Source of the DNA: Thiotrichales bacterium
GTDB lineage: Bacteria; Pseudomonadota; Gammaproteobacteria; Beggiatoales; Beggiatoaceae
DNA: 64,000 nucleotides
Direction of reading: 5' to 3'
NCBI GenBank assembly: GCA_016745035.1
Contig: JADGDE010000001.1
Location: forward strand, 1,092,507 to 1,156,506
Shown: positions 1 to 10,450 of the stretch, one piece after another
Layout of the letters: each line of letters opens with the position of its first letter
How positions within the stretch are numbered: position 1 is the first letter of the stretch
The notes under the pieces: model-generated
Told to the model about the DNA's origin: nothing
Seen by the model: only the letters and a program-made list of their open reading frames with translations
The model's database searches: none
Made by a program: the position numbers and the translations under genes

Positions 1-522
1 GCTTAATAACTCGGCTTGGTTCCAACGGGTTTTAGTCAAGAGCTTAAAATTCGGCTGTAAATAGGATAACCACGCGCAACGAAAATCAGCCGAGCGGCGA
101 AAATAAAACCCCGCTAAACGCCTGCGTAACCTCGGAAAACGCCAAAACCAACGATAGCGCGTGAGTTTATCGGCAAAAAACCATGGTTCAAAATCTTGAA
201 TATAATAGGCAAGCGCTGGGGCATTGGCGCGCTTTGCCAAGGGTGCTAGCCAATCGACGGTAAAATACACCGTTGCCATCACCACATCAAAAGTCATCGC
301 TACGGTAGCAATATCACTCACCTGCTCGACATAATGCACAGGCAGGGCTAAAGCGGGATAACAGCGCTCGAAATCTTGCTGATGTCCGCTAAAATTTAAT
401 AAACACACATCCACGCCTAAACGCTGTAGCGCCAAAGCTTCATGCACAATCACATGGCTACCACCGCCACTCTCGCGCAGGGGTAATAAGATTAAAAGTC
501 GTTTATTTTGCCAGTTCTTCAT
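1..522 (-). CDS. Glycosyltransferase family 4-like protein, N-terminal part
   Basis: Reading the minus strand from an ATG at 520-522 gives 174 uninterrupted codons that run off the left edge, so the C-terminal half is missing. The start reads MKNWQNKRLLILLPLRESGG followed by GGSHVIVHEA. A hydrophobic first beta strand, a glycine-rich loop and a His are typical of the acceptor-side Rossmann domain of GT-B (GT4) glycosyltransferases. A later YYIQDFEPWFF stretch resembles bacterial rhamnosyl/mannosyl transferases. It probably adds sugars to LPS or exopolysaccharide in the cytoplasm; donor and acceptor cannot be told. It is transcribed in the same direction as the OmpA-like gene, with a terminator between them. 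The family call is moderately sure, the specific function unknown. Confidence 0.7.
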   Translation of the reverse strand, partial: MKNWQNKRLLILLPLRESGGGSHVIVHEALALQRLGVDVCLLNFSGHQQDFERCYPALALPVHYVEQVSDIATVAMTFDVVMATVYFTVDWLAPLAKRANAPALAYYIQDFEPWFFADKLTRYRWFWRFPRLRRRLAGFYFRRSADFRCAWLSYLQPNFKLLTKTRWNQAELLS

Positions 523-529
523 TTTATCC

Positions 530-565
530 AAAAAAAATGCGCTATGCCCGAGGGCATAACGCATT
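530..565 (-). terminator. Rho-independent terminator of the OmpA-like gene
   Basis: On the minus strand an inverted repeat (ATGCGTTATGCCC paired with GGGCATAGCGCAT, loop TCG) is followed by an uninterrupted run of T. It lies about 45 bp past the stop of the OmpA-like gene and just before the glycosyltransferase start, so it separates the two same-strand genes. Confidence 0.85.
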
Positions 566-609
566 CTTCAACTAAGATTGAATCAGCTTAAAAAAGCTGT
601 TTAGCTCAA

Positions 610-1482
610 TTATTTAGCTTTTTTCTCGTAGATTTCTGAAGTGATCACTACGCGACGGTTTTGAGCACGACCTTTACGGGTAGCGTTGCTAGCTGCTGGT
701 GCGCTTTCGCCTTTACCAGAAACGGTAACTTTAGCACTAGGCACACCCGCTGAAATCAGGTAGTTAGCCACAGCTTGTGCACGACGCTCTGAAAGTTTTT
801 TGTTATAAGCGCTAGGGCCAGTGCTATCGGTGTGACCAACAACGCTCATGCCATTGAACATGGCAGGATCTTTGTTGACGAAACTAACTAAACCATCAAG
901 TGCTTTTTTACCAGCAGCAGTCACGTTAGCTTTATCGAAAGCAAAGTTAACCAGTTTGTTATCACTATTTAAGTTGGTGACATATTCTTGTTTTTCACCA
1001 CAACCATTAGCATCAACTTTAACGCCTGCTGGGGTGTTAGGACATTTGTCTTTATAATCCGCTACACCGTCACCGTCGCTGTCTTTAGGGCAGCCATCAG
1101 CATTTACGCCTGCGGCGATTTCTGCTGGGGTGTTATCAGGACACTTGTCTTTTTCGTCCAATACGCCGTCGCCGTCACGGTCGCCAGGGCAGCCGTTGGC
1201 ATCTACTTTAGTCCCTTTAGGGGTACCAGGGCACTTGTCTTTATCGTCAGGTACGCCGTCACCGTCAGCGTCTTTGAGGTTGTCGCCACATTGTGCGAAA
1301 CCGTGAGGGCTTGGTTGGTTAGGTGCAACAACACAATTATCTGTAGGAGATAAGACGGGGTTGCCTTGGCTATCGACCAAGTAAGAACGTGCAGAATGAG
1401 AATCTGCCATAACTGGGTTGATTGCTAATAACGCACTTACTGTCAAGCCGAGAAGGAGCTGATGACCAGATTGTTTCAACAT
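610..1482 (-). CDS. OmpA-family outer membrane protein with thrombospondin type 3 repeats
   Basis: A 290-residue secreted protein. Residues 1-26 are a signal peptide ending in NPVMA. Residues about 70-160 carry three calcium-binding thrombospondin type 3 repeats of the form DxDGDGVxDxxDxCPxTP. The C-terminal 115 residues are an OmpA/Pal peptidoglycan-binding domain (NFAFDKANVT, then VVGHTDSTG, LSERRAQAV and GRAQNRRVVI). There is no long N-terminal beta-barrel, so the repeats replace the usual OmpA barrel or linker. It should tether the outer envelope to peptidoglycan. A GAGG ribosome site precedes the ATG and a terminator follows. Such proteins are often abundant. The family is certain; the exact role is not. 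Confidence 0.92.
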   Translation of the reverse strand: MLKQSGHQLLLGLTVSALLAINPVMADSHSARSYLVDSQGNPVLSPTDNCVVAPNQPSPHGFAQCGDNLKDADGDGVPDDKDKCPGTPKGTKVDANGCPGDRDGDGVLDEKDKCPDNTPAEIAAGVNADGCPKDSDGDGVADYKDKCPNTPAGVKVDANGCGEKQEYVTNLNSDNKLVNFAFDKANVTAAGKKALDGLVSFVNKDPAMFNGMSVVGHTDSTGPSAYNKKLSERRAQAVANYLISAGVPSAKVTVSGKGESAPAASNATRKGRAQNRRVVITSEIYEKKAK

Positions 1483-2053
1483 ATTATTATTTCCTCGTAT
1501 CTAAAAGTAGATTTTATAAACGCTAAAAATCAGACAAACGTCCCATTTTATTTAGGCTATATCAGTTTGTATAATGCCTTTTCGACCAGCTCAATACCTG
1601 CGAGATCAGACTCATACGCCGGATTATTCTAACAATTACCTTGTCTAGCGTCTACCTAGTTTGACCAGACAAAACATTGTAAAATTAGCCACGCTCGATT
1701 GCGCTTAGGATAACTGTTCAGACTGGCAAAAGGCAAGGGTTTTCATCCATTTTTGTGCATAAAAGTTTAAAATAATGCGACAGTGTTGTATTTTTATCAC
1801 AAAACTTGGGTTTGAGAGTCATTTTGTGTCTTATAAATAGCGTAAAAATTGTCAATATTTTTCGACTCAATAGTTGATTATTGCTTGTCAATACGGCGCT
1901 TTTACTTAAAATAGCACGGATGTTATTCGGCGGCTGGAATTAACTTCAGGTAAAACAGCCGTTATCGCCATATAAATTCTCAATCATAGCAATCGTTTGC
2001 CGAGTACGAAATTTCTGCCATAATAAGCTTCTCCTTATAACAAGATACTGAAT
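1483..2053. other. 571-bp divergent intergenic region
   Basis: AT-rich spacer between the divergent OmpA-like and symporter genes. No ORF with coding character, tRNA or known repeat was seen. It presumably holds both promoters and any regulator sites; the only promoter I can propose is listed separately. Confidence 0.6.
1885..1912 (+). promoter_or_regulatory. Possible sigma-70 promoter for the symporter-obgE genes
   Basis: TTGTCA and TAAAAT are spaced by 16 bp, about 140 bp upstream of the symporter start. The match is reasonable but the region is AT-rich, so a chance match is possible. The symporter has no clear ribosome site just before its ATG. Confidence 0.35.
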
Positions 2054-4464
<2,411 letters not shown>

Positions 4465-4474
4465 CAAGGAAAAT

Positions 4475-5374
4475 ATGAAACTGACCCAAGCCGATGGAAT
4501 TTTAAGCTATCGGCGTTTTTTCTATCTCAAATTTAGCTTAATTTTGTGCCTGCTGAGCATTGGTGCGTATTTATGGGATACGCCGATGATTATGCCCAAT
4601 GGCGGCACATGGCTGGGCTATGGTTTGGGGACGATTGCCACCGTGCTGATGGGCTGGCTGTTGTGGCTGGGGATTCGTAAACGCCATTATGCCTCCAATT
4701 GGGGCACGGTGCGCGGCTGGGTCTCAGCGCATGTCTATTTGGGTATCAGTTTGGTGTTGCTGGTCAGTTTACACAGCGGTTTTCAGTTTGGTTTTAATGT
4801 CCATACCTTGGCCTATGTGTTAATGGTAATTGTGGTTGCCAGTGGCATCTATGGCGTGTTTGCTTATCATTATTATCCACAGAAAATTAACCAAGTCCGG
4901 GGCGGCTTGGACACCAGCACCGTGCTGCAAGAAATCGCCGAACTCAATCAAGAAAGCACCAAGCTCGCCATGACGCTGGATAGCACTGTCCACACCACCG
5001 TGCTCAAGGCGATAGAAAACACCCGCATCGGCGGCACATTATGGCAACAATTACACGTCACCCGTTTAGGGCGTAGGCGTTTTGGGTGGCAAAAACCCAA
5101 TGCGGCACTGGCGGATATTGTCGATGAAAATTACGATAACACCATGTACCGCTTGGCAAACCATTTAATTGCCAGTGTCGATGAGGACAAACGCCGTCCT
5201 TTACGGCGTTTACTGGAATTACTTGGGCGGCGCAATGCCTTGATTAATCGCTTGCAACGCCATATCCAGCAAAAAGCCTTTATGCGCGTGTGGTTGTTTG
5301 TCCATATCCCTTTTTCTTTTGCTTTTTTATCAGCAACCCTAGTCCATATCGTAACCGTTTTTTTATATTGGTGA
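4475..5374 (+). CDS. Predicted membrane b-type dihaem cytochrome, unknown role
   Basis: A 299-residue membrane protein. AAGGA eight bases upstream fixes the ATG at 4475. Five hydrophobic segments are visible, four in the first 140 residues and one at the very C-terminus, separated by a soluble region of about 135 residues rich in Arg and Leu. Two segments each carry histidines spaced H-x13-H: one within [16 protein letters not shown] and one within [16 protein letters not shown]. This spacing inside helices is typical of bis-His haem ligands in cytochrome b and ferric-reductase-like proteins. I infer electron transfer across or within the membrane. I do not recognise a named family. It lies 10 bp after obgE and 4 bp before the Trm112-like gene. 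Confidence 0.6.
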   Translation: MKLTQADGILSYRRFFYLKFSLILCLLSIGAYLWDTPMIMPNGGTWLGYGLGTIATVLMGWLLWLGIRKRHYASNWGTVRGWVSAHVYLGISLVLLVSLHSGFQFGFNVHTLAYVLMVIVVASGIYGVFAYHYYPQKINQVRGGLDTSTVLQEIAELNQESTKLAMTLDSTVHTTVLKAIENTRIGGTLWQQLHVTRLGRRRFGWQKPNAALADIVDENYDNTMYRLANHLIASVDEDKRRPLRRLLELLGRRNALINRLQRHIQQKAFMRVWLFVHIPFSFAFLSATLVHIVTVFLYW

Positions 5375-5378
5375 ATTC

Positions 5379-5549
5379 ATGAACAAAACCGTTTTAGCCG
5401 CGCTCGTCTGCCCTGAATGTAAAGGCAAGCTTGAATATGATAAAGCTGCGCAAGAATTGCACTGTCATGCTTGTCAATTAGCTTATCCGATTGAAGATGA
5501 GATTCCGGTGATGTTGGCTGATAAAGCCCATCCCTTAGCTGCCAAATAA
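5379..5549 (+). CDS. Trm112/YcaR family small zinc protein
   Basis: A 56-codon gene starting [18 protein letters not shown] and containing a second Cys pair, CHACQ, then [13 protein letters not shown] near the end. This is the four-cysteine Trm112/UPF0434 (YcaR) pattern, a small zinc-ribbon protein. Homologues stabilise methyltransferases in other organisms; the bacterial role is poorly defined. It stands directly before kdsB, as in Escherichia coli, which strongly supports the call. It is 4 bp after the cytochrome-like gene and 8 bp before kdsB, so the three are probably one transcript. The N-terminal CPxC pair and the central CxxC are both intact. Confidence 0.93.
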   Translation: MNKTVLAALVCPECKGKLEYDKAAQELHCHACQLAYPIEDEIPVMLADKAHPLAAK

Positions 5550-5557
5550 GAGCACAT

Positions 5558-6331
5558 ATGCCTCCGTTTCATATCATTATTCCTGCGCGCTATGGTTCGA
5601 CGCGCCTGCCAGCAAAAGCACTCCTCGATATTCATGGCAAACCTATGCTTGAGCATGTTTATGACCGCGCTTGTGAAAGTGGGGCAAGCAGCGTAACCAT
5701 TGCCACTGATGATGAACGCATTGTTGAAGCAGCAAAGCATTTTACCGATGCGGTATGCATGACCGCTATACAGCATCAATCGGGTACGGATAGAGTCGCC
5801 GAGGTGGCGCGTCAACTCGACATGAATGCTGAGAGTATTATTGTTAATTTACAAGGTGACGAGCCTTTAATGCCGCCTACATTAATCACTCAAGTTGCAA
5901 ACGCCCTTGCCGAACGTCCCGATGCCAGTATTGCCACCGCTTGCCACCGTATTAGTGATAATGCTGATATTTTTGATCCCAATGTGGTGAAAGTGGTGCG
6001 TGATAAAGACGATTACGCCCTCTACTTTAGCCGTGCCCCTTTGCCCTGGTCGCGTGATGGCTTTTATTTAGATGATTTGGGACATTGGCAATGTCGCGAC
6101 CCTTATGTGCATTATTACCGTCATATCGGCTTATATGCTTACCGCAATACGGTATTACAGCAGTTTAGTGATTCCAAACCTTGTTCTTTGGAACAAAGCG
6201 AATCTTTGGAACAGTTACGGGTTTTATATCAAGGCGGACGGATTCATGTTTCTGAGGCACAAAGCGCCCCCGAATCAGGCGTAGATACACCATTAGATTT
6301 GGAGCGGGTGCGGTTATTATTGCGTTCTTAA
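5558..6331 (+). CDS. kdsB: 3-deoxy-manno-octulosonate cytidylyltransferase (CMP-Kdo synthetase)
   Basis: KdsB couples CTP with Kdo to give CMP-Kdo, the donor for the inner core of lipopolysaccharide, in the cytoplasm. The 257-residue length fits. Motifs include the N-terminal nucleotide-binding PARYGSTRLPAK, TDDERIVEAA, a SGTDRVAE motif, LQGDEPL, and near the end ESGVDTPLDLERV. The ATG at 5558 has only a weak ribosome site and may rely on coupling from the Trm112-like gene. The stop codon TAA at 6329-6331 lies inside the 7-bp target duplication of a short mobile repeat inserted right at the gene end; the insertion regenerates the stop. Confidence 0.97.
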   Translation: MPPFHIIIPARYGSTRLPAKALLDIHGKPMLEHVYDRACESGASSVTIATDDERIVEAAKHFTDAVCMTAIQHQSGTDRVAEVARQLDMNAESIIVNLQGDEPLMPPTLITQVANALAERPDASIATACHRISDNADIFDPNVVKVVRDKDDYALYFSRAPLPWSRDGFYLDDLGHWQCRDPYVHYYRHIGLYAYRNTVLQQFSDSKPCSLEQSESLEQLRVLYQGGRIHVSEAQSAPESGVDTPLDLERVRLLLRS

Positions 6332-6416
6332 CTGATGTTACGCAAAGGCTAAGCTTCATTAGGCAGGTGAAAAATCACACTATTGTGATAAAAACCAGCT
6401 TAGTGTGTAACATCAG
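6332..6416 (-). repeat. MITE-like repeat A, copy 1 (85-bp deletion form)
   Basis: Inverted ends CTGATGTTACGC and GTGTAACATCAG. A perfect 7-bp direct repeat TTCTTAA flanks it at 6325-6331 and 6417-6423. Compared with copy 7 (38770-38901) it lacks a 47-bp internal block bounded by GGCT repeats; this block contains the terminator-like hairpin. Confidence 0.9.
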
Positions 6417-6439
6417 TTCTTAAGTATTAGGCGACTATT

Positions 6440-7516
6440 TTGAATAATGATCTAGAGAGTATCGGCTATAGTGACTGGTTTCAAAGCCGGGTTGATAAGC
6501 AGCAACAAGCAGCCCACTCGATTGCGCGCGTGGTTTCGGTACAAAAAGACAGCTACACCATCAGCAAAGGCGGAGAAGCCGTTTTTGCTGAGCTGGCGGG
6601 CAATTTATTGTATACCCTTGACTCGGCGAGTGAGTTTCCGACCACGGGAGACTGGGTTTATGCTGACTTTTATGATGACGATAGCCATGCGATTATTTAT
6701 GCGGTTTTTCCCAGAAAAACGCTGTTAAAAAGAAAAGCCGCCGGAAAAACCGTGGATTGGCAATTAATCGCCGCCAATATTGATGTGGCTTTTATTGTCC
6801 AATCCTTGAACGATAATTTTAATTTACGCAGGCTAGAGCGCTATCTGGTCATGGTTCATGACAGCGGTATTGAGGCGATTATTTTACTCAGTAAATCCGA
6901 CCTCATCGCCAAGGAAAAGCTCACAGAAATTGAAGCCAAAGTACGAACGGTTGCCCCCAATAGCCAAGTCATCGCCTTTAGCAATAGCAGTGAAGAAAAC
7001 CTTACAAAGGTGATTGGCTGCTTAAAACCGGCATATTCCTATTGTTTATTAGGCTCCTCCGGTGTTGGCAAAACCAGTTTGCTCAACCGGATGCTCGGGG
7101 AAAATCAATATCAAACCCAAAGCGTTAGCCATAAACAAAGCAAAGGGCGACACACGACTTCAAGCCGACAATTAGTGCAACTGGATAATGGCGCGATCAT
7201 CGTTGATACGCCAGGAATGCGCGAGTTGGGTAGCTTAGCGGTGGCAGAGGGTTTGGAAGAAACATTTGCTGATATAGAGTCCTTGTCACAACAATGCCGC
7301 TTTACTAATTGTTCTCATAGCAATGAAAAAGGCTGTACGATTTTAGCCGCTATTGAGCAGGGCAAATTATCCCCGTCGCGTTATCAAAATTATTTAAAAA
7401 TGCGCAAAGAATCTGAGTTTAACCAAATGTCTTATTTAGAGAAAAGACACAAAGATAAACAATTTGGCAAGCATGTGAAATCAGTGATGAAGCAGAAAAA
7501 ACTCAAAAAGTCTTAG
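6440..7516 (+). CDS. rsgA: Small ribosomal subunit biogenesis GTPase RsgA
   Basis: RsgA is a circularly permuted GTPase that helps mature the 30S decoding centre. Here an N-terminal OB-fold (residues about 30-105) is followed by G4 LLSKSDL, then G1 GSSGVGKTSLLNR, switch TTSSRQLV and G3 DTPGMRELG. The order G4-G1-G3 is diagnostic. A C-terminal zinc motif is present (CRFTNCSHSNEKGC). The 358-residue length is normal. The first usable start is TTG at 6440, because no ATG lies between the upstream stop and the conserved region; the ribosome site (AGGCGA) is weak. The gene follows the mobile repeat directly, so its promoter may be within or near the repeat. Confidence 0.95.
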   Translation: MNNDLESIGYSDWFQSRVDKQQQAAHSIARVVSVQKDSYTISKGGEAVFAELAGNLLYTLDSASEFPTTGDWVYADFYDDDSHAIIYAVFPRKTLLKRKAAGKTVDWQLIAANIDVAFIVQSLNDNFNLRRLERYLVMVHDSGIEAIILLSKSDLIAKEKLTEIEAKVRTVAPNSQVIAFSNSSEENLTKVIGCLKPAYSYCLLGSSGVGKTSLLNRMLGENQYQTQSVSHKQSKGRHTTSSRQLVQLDNGAIIVDTPGMRELGSLAVAEGLEETFADIESLSQQCRFTNCSHSNEKGCTILAAIEQGKLSPSRYQNYLKMRKESEFNQMSYLEKRHKDKQFGKHVKSVMKQKKLKKS

Positions 7517-7585
7517 TTTGACTTTAGCTACAATCTATCCGCCGTTGTAACAATTTGCTACCATAGCCGCCCAAGTATTAAATCA

Positions 7586-7670
7586 TTGATGTGATGCAAA
7601 GGCTAAATATCACGAGACAAATAGAAAACCTGTTATATCGTGACTAAATTAGTTCAATGGATAACATCAG
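7586..7670 (-). repeat. MITE-like repeat A, copy 2 (diverged short form)
   Basis: Left end TTGATGTGATGCAAAGGCT and right end GATAACATCAG match the repeat A termini. The flanks TAAATCA and TTAATCA match at six of seven bases, consistent with an ageing 7-bp target duplication. The internal hairpin is missing, as in copy 1, and the middle is more diverged. Confidence 0.75.
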
Positions 7671-7696
7671 TTAATCATATTCCGAGGAGGAAAATA

Positions 7697-8197
7697 ATGG
7701 GTTTATTTGACATGTTTAAAGGTGACAGTGGGCAGGAAATGACACCTCACTTAGCTTTTGCTATTTCGCTGATTTACATGATGGCTGCCGATGGCGTGAT
7801 TCAAAACGAAGAAGTCGGGCATTTGCTCTCGGTTTTGGGTGGTGATGATCAAGGCGGCTCGATTGGTGTCGGCAGTCAAAATAAACAATTGCTGGATAAT
7901 GCGCTGAAATATGTGCAAAAAAATGCCCCAGCCACCTTTTTTGAGGAAGCCACACCGATTTTAAGCGATGGGCAAAAAATGTGTATTTTGGTCAACTTGA
8001 CCGACTCATTATTAGCCGATGGCGTTGCTGACCCGCAAGAGCAAGCCTTGTTTAGCCAATTTTTACAAGCTTTTAACGTCACCGAAGAACGTTTTGCGCC
8101 TTTCCTTGAAGTGATTATGCTTAAAAATGATCGCAGTGTTTTTACCCAGCCTGATCATCCTAAAAATAAAGAAACCATTACGTTGGCAACTAAATAA
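7697..8197 (+). CDS. TerB-like (tellurite resistance TerB family) protein
   Basis: A 166-residue soluble protein. A strong CGAGGAGG ribosome site at 7683-7690 sets the ATG at 7697 (MGLFDMFKGDSGQEM). The open frame further upstream lies in the mobile repeat and is not coding. The region HLAFAISLIYMMAADGVIQNEE and later LVNLTDSLLADGVADPQEQ show two copies of the helix plus acidic loop typical of TerB/TerB-like helical domains. The function of lone TerB proteins is not settled; metal or stress sensing is often suggested. The gene is bracketed by two copies of repeat A (7586-7670 and 8198-8267), the second starting at the base after the stop codon. Confidence 0.8.
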   Translation: MGLFDMFKGDSGQEMTPHLAFAISLIYMMAADGVIQNEEVGHLLSVLGGDDQGGSIGVGSQNKQLLDNALKYVQKNAPATFFEEATPILSDGQKMCILVNLTDSLLADGVADPQEQALFSQFLQAFNVTEERFAPFLEVIMLKNDRSVFTQPDHPKNKETITLATK

Positions 8198-8267
8198 TTG
8201 ATGTGTCGTGCAGCAATGGCGGTTTTTTTGCCTTTTGGGGCATTGAGAAGCCTTTGCGTCACATCAG
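8198..8267 (+). repeat. MITE-like repeat A, copy 3 (70-bp form)
   Basis: Starts TTGATGTGTCG, immediately after the TerB-like stop codon, and ends GCCTTTGCGTCACATCAG. It keeps the AGCAATGGCGG-T7 block and a GCC...GGC hairpin but lacks the other arm's inner part. The flanks TAAATAA and TACACAA match at five of seven bases. Confidence 0.85.
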
Positions 8268-8280
8268 TACACAAATAGTC

Positions 8281-8366
8281 GTTCGGTACGGTTTTATTCA
8301 GCATGAATAAGCGTACCTTGTACGCAAGCATGTGATGTCGTATTACTCTAACAAAGCCTACCGAAC
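8281..8366. repeat. Inverted repeat of 8-bp arms upstream of tolC-like gene
   Basis: GTTCGGTA at 8281-8288 is exactly inverted as TACCGAAC at 8359-8366. A smaller hairpin GCGTAC-CTT-GTACGC lies between. It could be another decayed short mobile element or a regulatory structure; no second copy was seen in the window. Confidence 0.45.
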
Positions 8367-8410
8367 GTGACTGACCAAGCCTCTTTTCACCACCATTGCC
8401 AATATGCCTT

Positions 8411-9706
8411 ATGTCCACCTTAGTTAAAATTAGGCGAGTTGTGCTTGCCTTGCCCTTATTACCTCTAAGCCTTTGTGCTGAGGGTTTGCCACAACCTTTG
8501 AGTTTGGCACAAGCGCTCACTCTTGCCCCGGATACCCCAGCACAAGCCTTGATTGCTGCCAAACAAGCGCAAGCGGCAGCAAAACTTGAGCAAAGCCAAG
8601 CGGCGCTTTCTACGCGTTTGGATTTAGAATTAACCGGACGCTGGGTTAAAGCCACATCGGATGACCCGGTATATGACGGCAACAGCGATCATCGAGCAGC
8701 GCTGACCTTAAGCAAACCAATTTATAACCGCAGTTTGCAACAACAACGCAAAGCAGCCGCTCAGCAACAGCAAGCCGCGCAATTGACTCAATATGAAGAG
8801 TCCGCGCAAATAAAACTCGATATTATGCAAGCCTATTTTCAAGTCTTGCTCGCCGACCTCAGTTATCAGGTCAATACCGAGGCGATTGCGATTGCCTATA
8901 TTCGCTTGGATAGAGCGCAAACCCGGCAAAAACTCGGGCAGCGCAGCGATTTGGAAGTCGCTGAATTGGCACATAAATATGAGCTAATTCGCCAGCAACA
9001 ACGAGAAGCGGAAAACGAGCAACGCCTTAGCCGTGAGCGTTTGGCCTTATTGCTTAACTACCCCGGTGAGCCGCCAGCGGACGTGCTGGAGCCGGAATTA
9101 ACGTATTTACATCAAGCCTTACCGCCTTTGGAGCAAGTCATAAAACATGCGCTGAAACATAATCAGCAAATACAAGCCTTGCAAGCCGAATTAGCCGCCC
9201 AACACGCCTTGATTAAAAGTGCAAAAGCCAGCAGTTATCCGCGCTTAGATGCCAGCCTCAGTTGGCTAGCGTGGGAAAATCAATACGGCGCACGCGATGA
9301 TGCCCGCGCTGATTTACGCCTCAACGTGCCTTTGTACACCGGCGGTCGCCGTGATAGCGCTGTGGCAGCCGCACGGGCAAAACAGCAACAATTACAAGCG
9401 GAACTGAGCCAAGCGCAATTACAAATCCGTGAGCAAGTCTTGAGCTTATGGTTTAAGATCAGCGCTGCGCAAAAACAACAAGCACAATTTGACAGCGCCC
9501 TCGATTGGCGAGATTTGTATTTGGACAATAGTCGCGCCCGTTATGATTTAGAATTACAAAGTGATTTGGGCAATGCCTTGGTTGAGCAAACTCGGGTCAG
9601 TTTGGAAACCGAGCGCTGGCGTTATCAGCTCGCCTTGGATTGGCAACAATTAGCGATTTTATTGGCACAACACACCTTACCTTTACAATTGGAGAAAGCT
9701 TCATGA
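8411..9706 (+). CDS. TolC-family outer membrane efflux protein
   Basis: A 431-residue outer membrane factor. The ATG at 8411 gives a good signal peptide (MSTLVKIRRVVLALPLLPLS then LCAEG); a TTG at 8396 would lengthen it without benefit. The body is two repeats of long Gln- and Ala-rich helices (such as LQQQRKAAAQQQQAAQLTQ) with short strand motifs, including the NVPLYTGGRRDSAV motif before the second half. This is the TolC architecture, which forms the trimeric exit duct of type I secretion or RND/MFS pumps. Its stop overlaps the next start as ATGA, so it is coupled to the HlyD-like adaptor. No inner-membrane pump gene follows, so the third component is elsewhere. Confidence 0.9.
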   Translation: MSTLVKIRRVVLALPLLPLSLCAEGLPQPLSLAQALTLAPDTPAQALIAAKQAQAAAKLEQSQAALSTRLDLELTGRWVKATSDDPVYDGNSDHRAALTLSKPIYNRSLQQQRKAAAQQQQAAQLTQYEESAQIKLDIMQAYFQVLLADLSYQVNTEAIAIAYIRLDRAQTRQKLGQRSDLEVAELAHKYELIRQQQREAENEQRLSRERLALLLNYPGEPPADVLEPELTYLHQALPPLEQVIKHALKHNQQIQALQAELAAQHALIKSAKASSYPRLDASLSWLAWENQYGARDDARADLRLNVPLYTGGRRDSAVAAARAKQQQLQAELSQAQLQIREQVLSLWFKISAAQKQQAQFDSALDWRDLYLDNSRARYDLELQSDLGNALVEQTRVSLETERWRYQLALDWQQLAILLAQHTLPLQLEKAS

Positions 9707-10437
9707 ACCGTCTTATCAGTTTTGTATTGGCAAGCTTGTTCAGTCTCAATTTGTGCGCAGCCGATACGTGGTTGCCTGCGCAATTGGTTTGGGAAAAACA
9801 ACGGGATTTAGGGCTGTTGCAATCAGGGATAGTCCAAAGCCTTAAGGTAAAAGTCGGCGATAAAGTCAAAGCCGGACAAACCTTAGCAACACTCGATACC
9901 CGGGCTTTAAATGCGCGCAAAAAAGCCGCTCAGGCTTATCTTTCTGCACAAAAAACGGCTTATAAACAGGCAAAAACCGACTGGAAACGCACCAAGGATT
10001 TGCATGAGCAAGTCTTGATCGCTCAACACGAGATGGAAAAAGCCGATACCGTGTTTGCACTGGCAAAAGCCGAGTTAGCCAAGGCTGAAGCCAAACTGGC
10101 ACAATGCCAAAAAAACTTGCGTGAATCGAGCTTAAAAGCGCCTTTTTCTGGTGAGGTGTCTGCCGTGTATGTCGATGCTGGGCAAGCGTTGAACAATCAG
10201 CAACAAATGATGCCTGTATTGCAATTACGTGATAACAACACGGCGCTGTTACAAGCACAGCTTAGCCGCGAGCAAGTCCTAGGGCTGCAATTAGGGCAAG
10301 CGCTTGAAATTCGCAGTGGCGAGACCCAGACACAAGCGACATTGACAGCCATACGCCCTCAACAAGGCGCTTATGTCTTGCAACTGCGCCCGAAAACAGC
10401 CCTTAGCGCTCCAGTATCACAGCTTAAACTTCCCTAA
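9703..10437 (+). CDS. Periplasmic adaptor (HlyD/RND membrane fusion family)
   Basis: A 244-residue protein starting at an ATG that overlaps the TolC-like stop, preceded by GGAGAAAG. Residues 1-19 are a signal peptide. A biotinyl-lipoyl-like half motif (VQSLKVKVGDKVKAGQTLA) at residues about 45-63 is followed by an alpha-helical hairpin rich in Lys and Ala, then the second lipoyl half (LKAPFSGEVSAVYVDAGQAL) and a beta-barrel domain. It is short for the family, and the membrane-proximal domain seems reduced. It would bridge an inner membrane pump to the TolC-like duct. The pump is not encoded next to it and the substrate is unknown. Confidence 0.9.
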   Translation: MNRLISFVLASLFSLNLCAADTWLPAQLVWEKQRDLGLLQSGIVQSLKVKVGDKVKAGQTLATLDTRALNARKKAAQAYLSAQKTAYKQAKTDWKRTKDLHEQVLIAQHEMEKADTVFALAKAELAKAEAKLAQCQKNLRESSLKAPFSGEVSAVYVDAGQALNNQQQMMPVLQLRDNNTALLQAQLSREQVLGLQLGQALEIRSGETQTQATLTAIRPQQGAYVLQLRPKTALSAPVSQLKLP

Positions 10438-10450
10438 TTGAGATTTATTC

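Noticed and set aside
7640..7696. Longer N-terminus of the TerB-like protein
   Set aside because: The upstream codons lie in the mobile repeat, and a strong Shine-Dalgarno sits just before the ATG at 7697.
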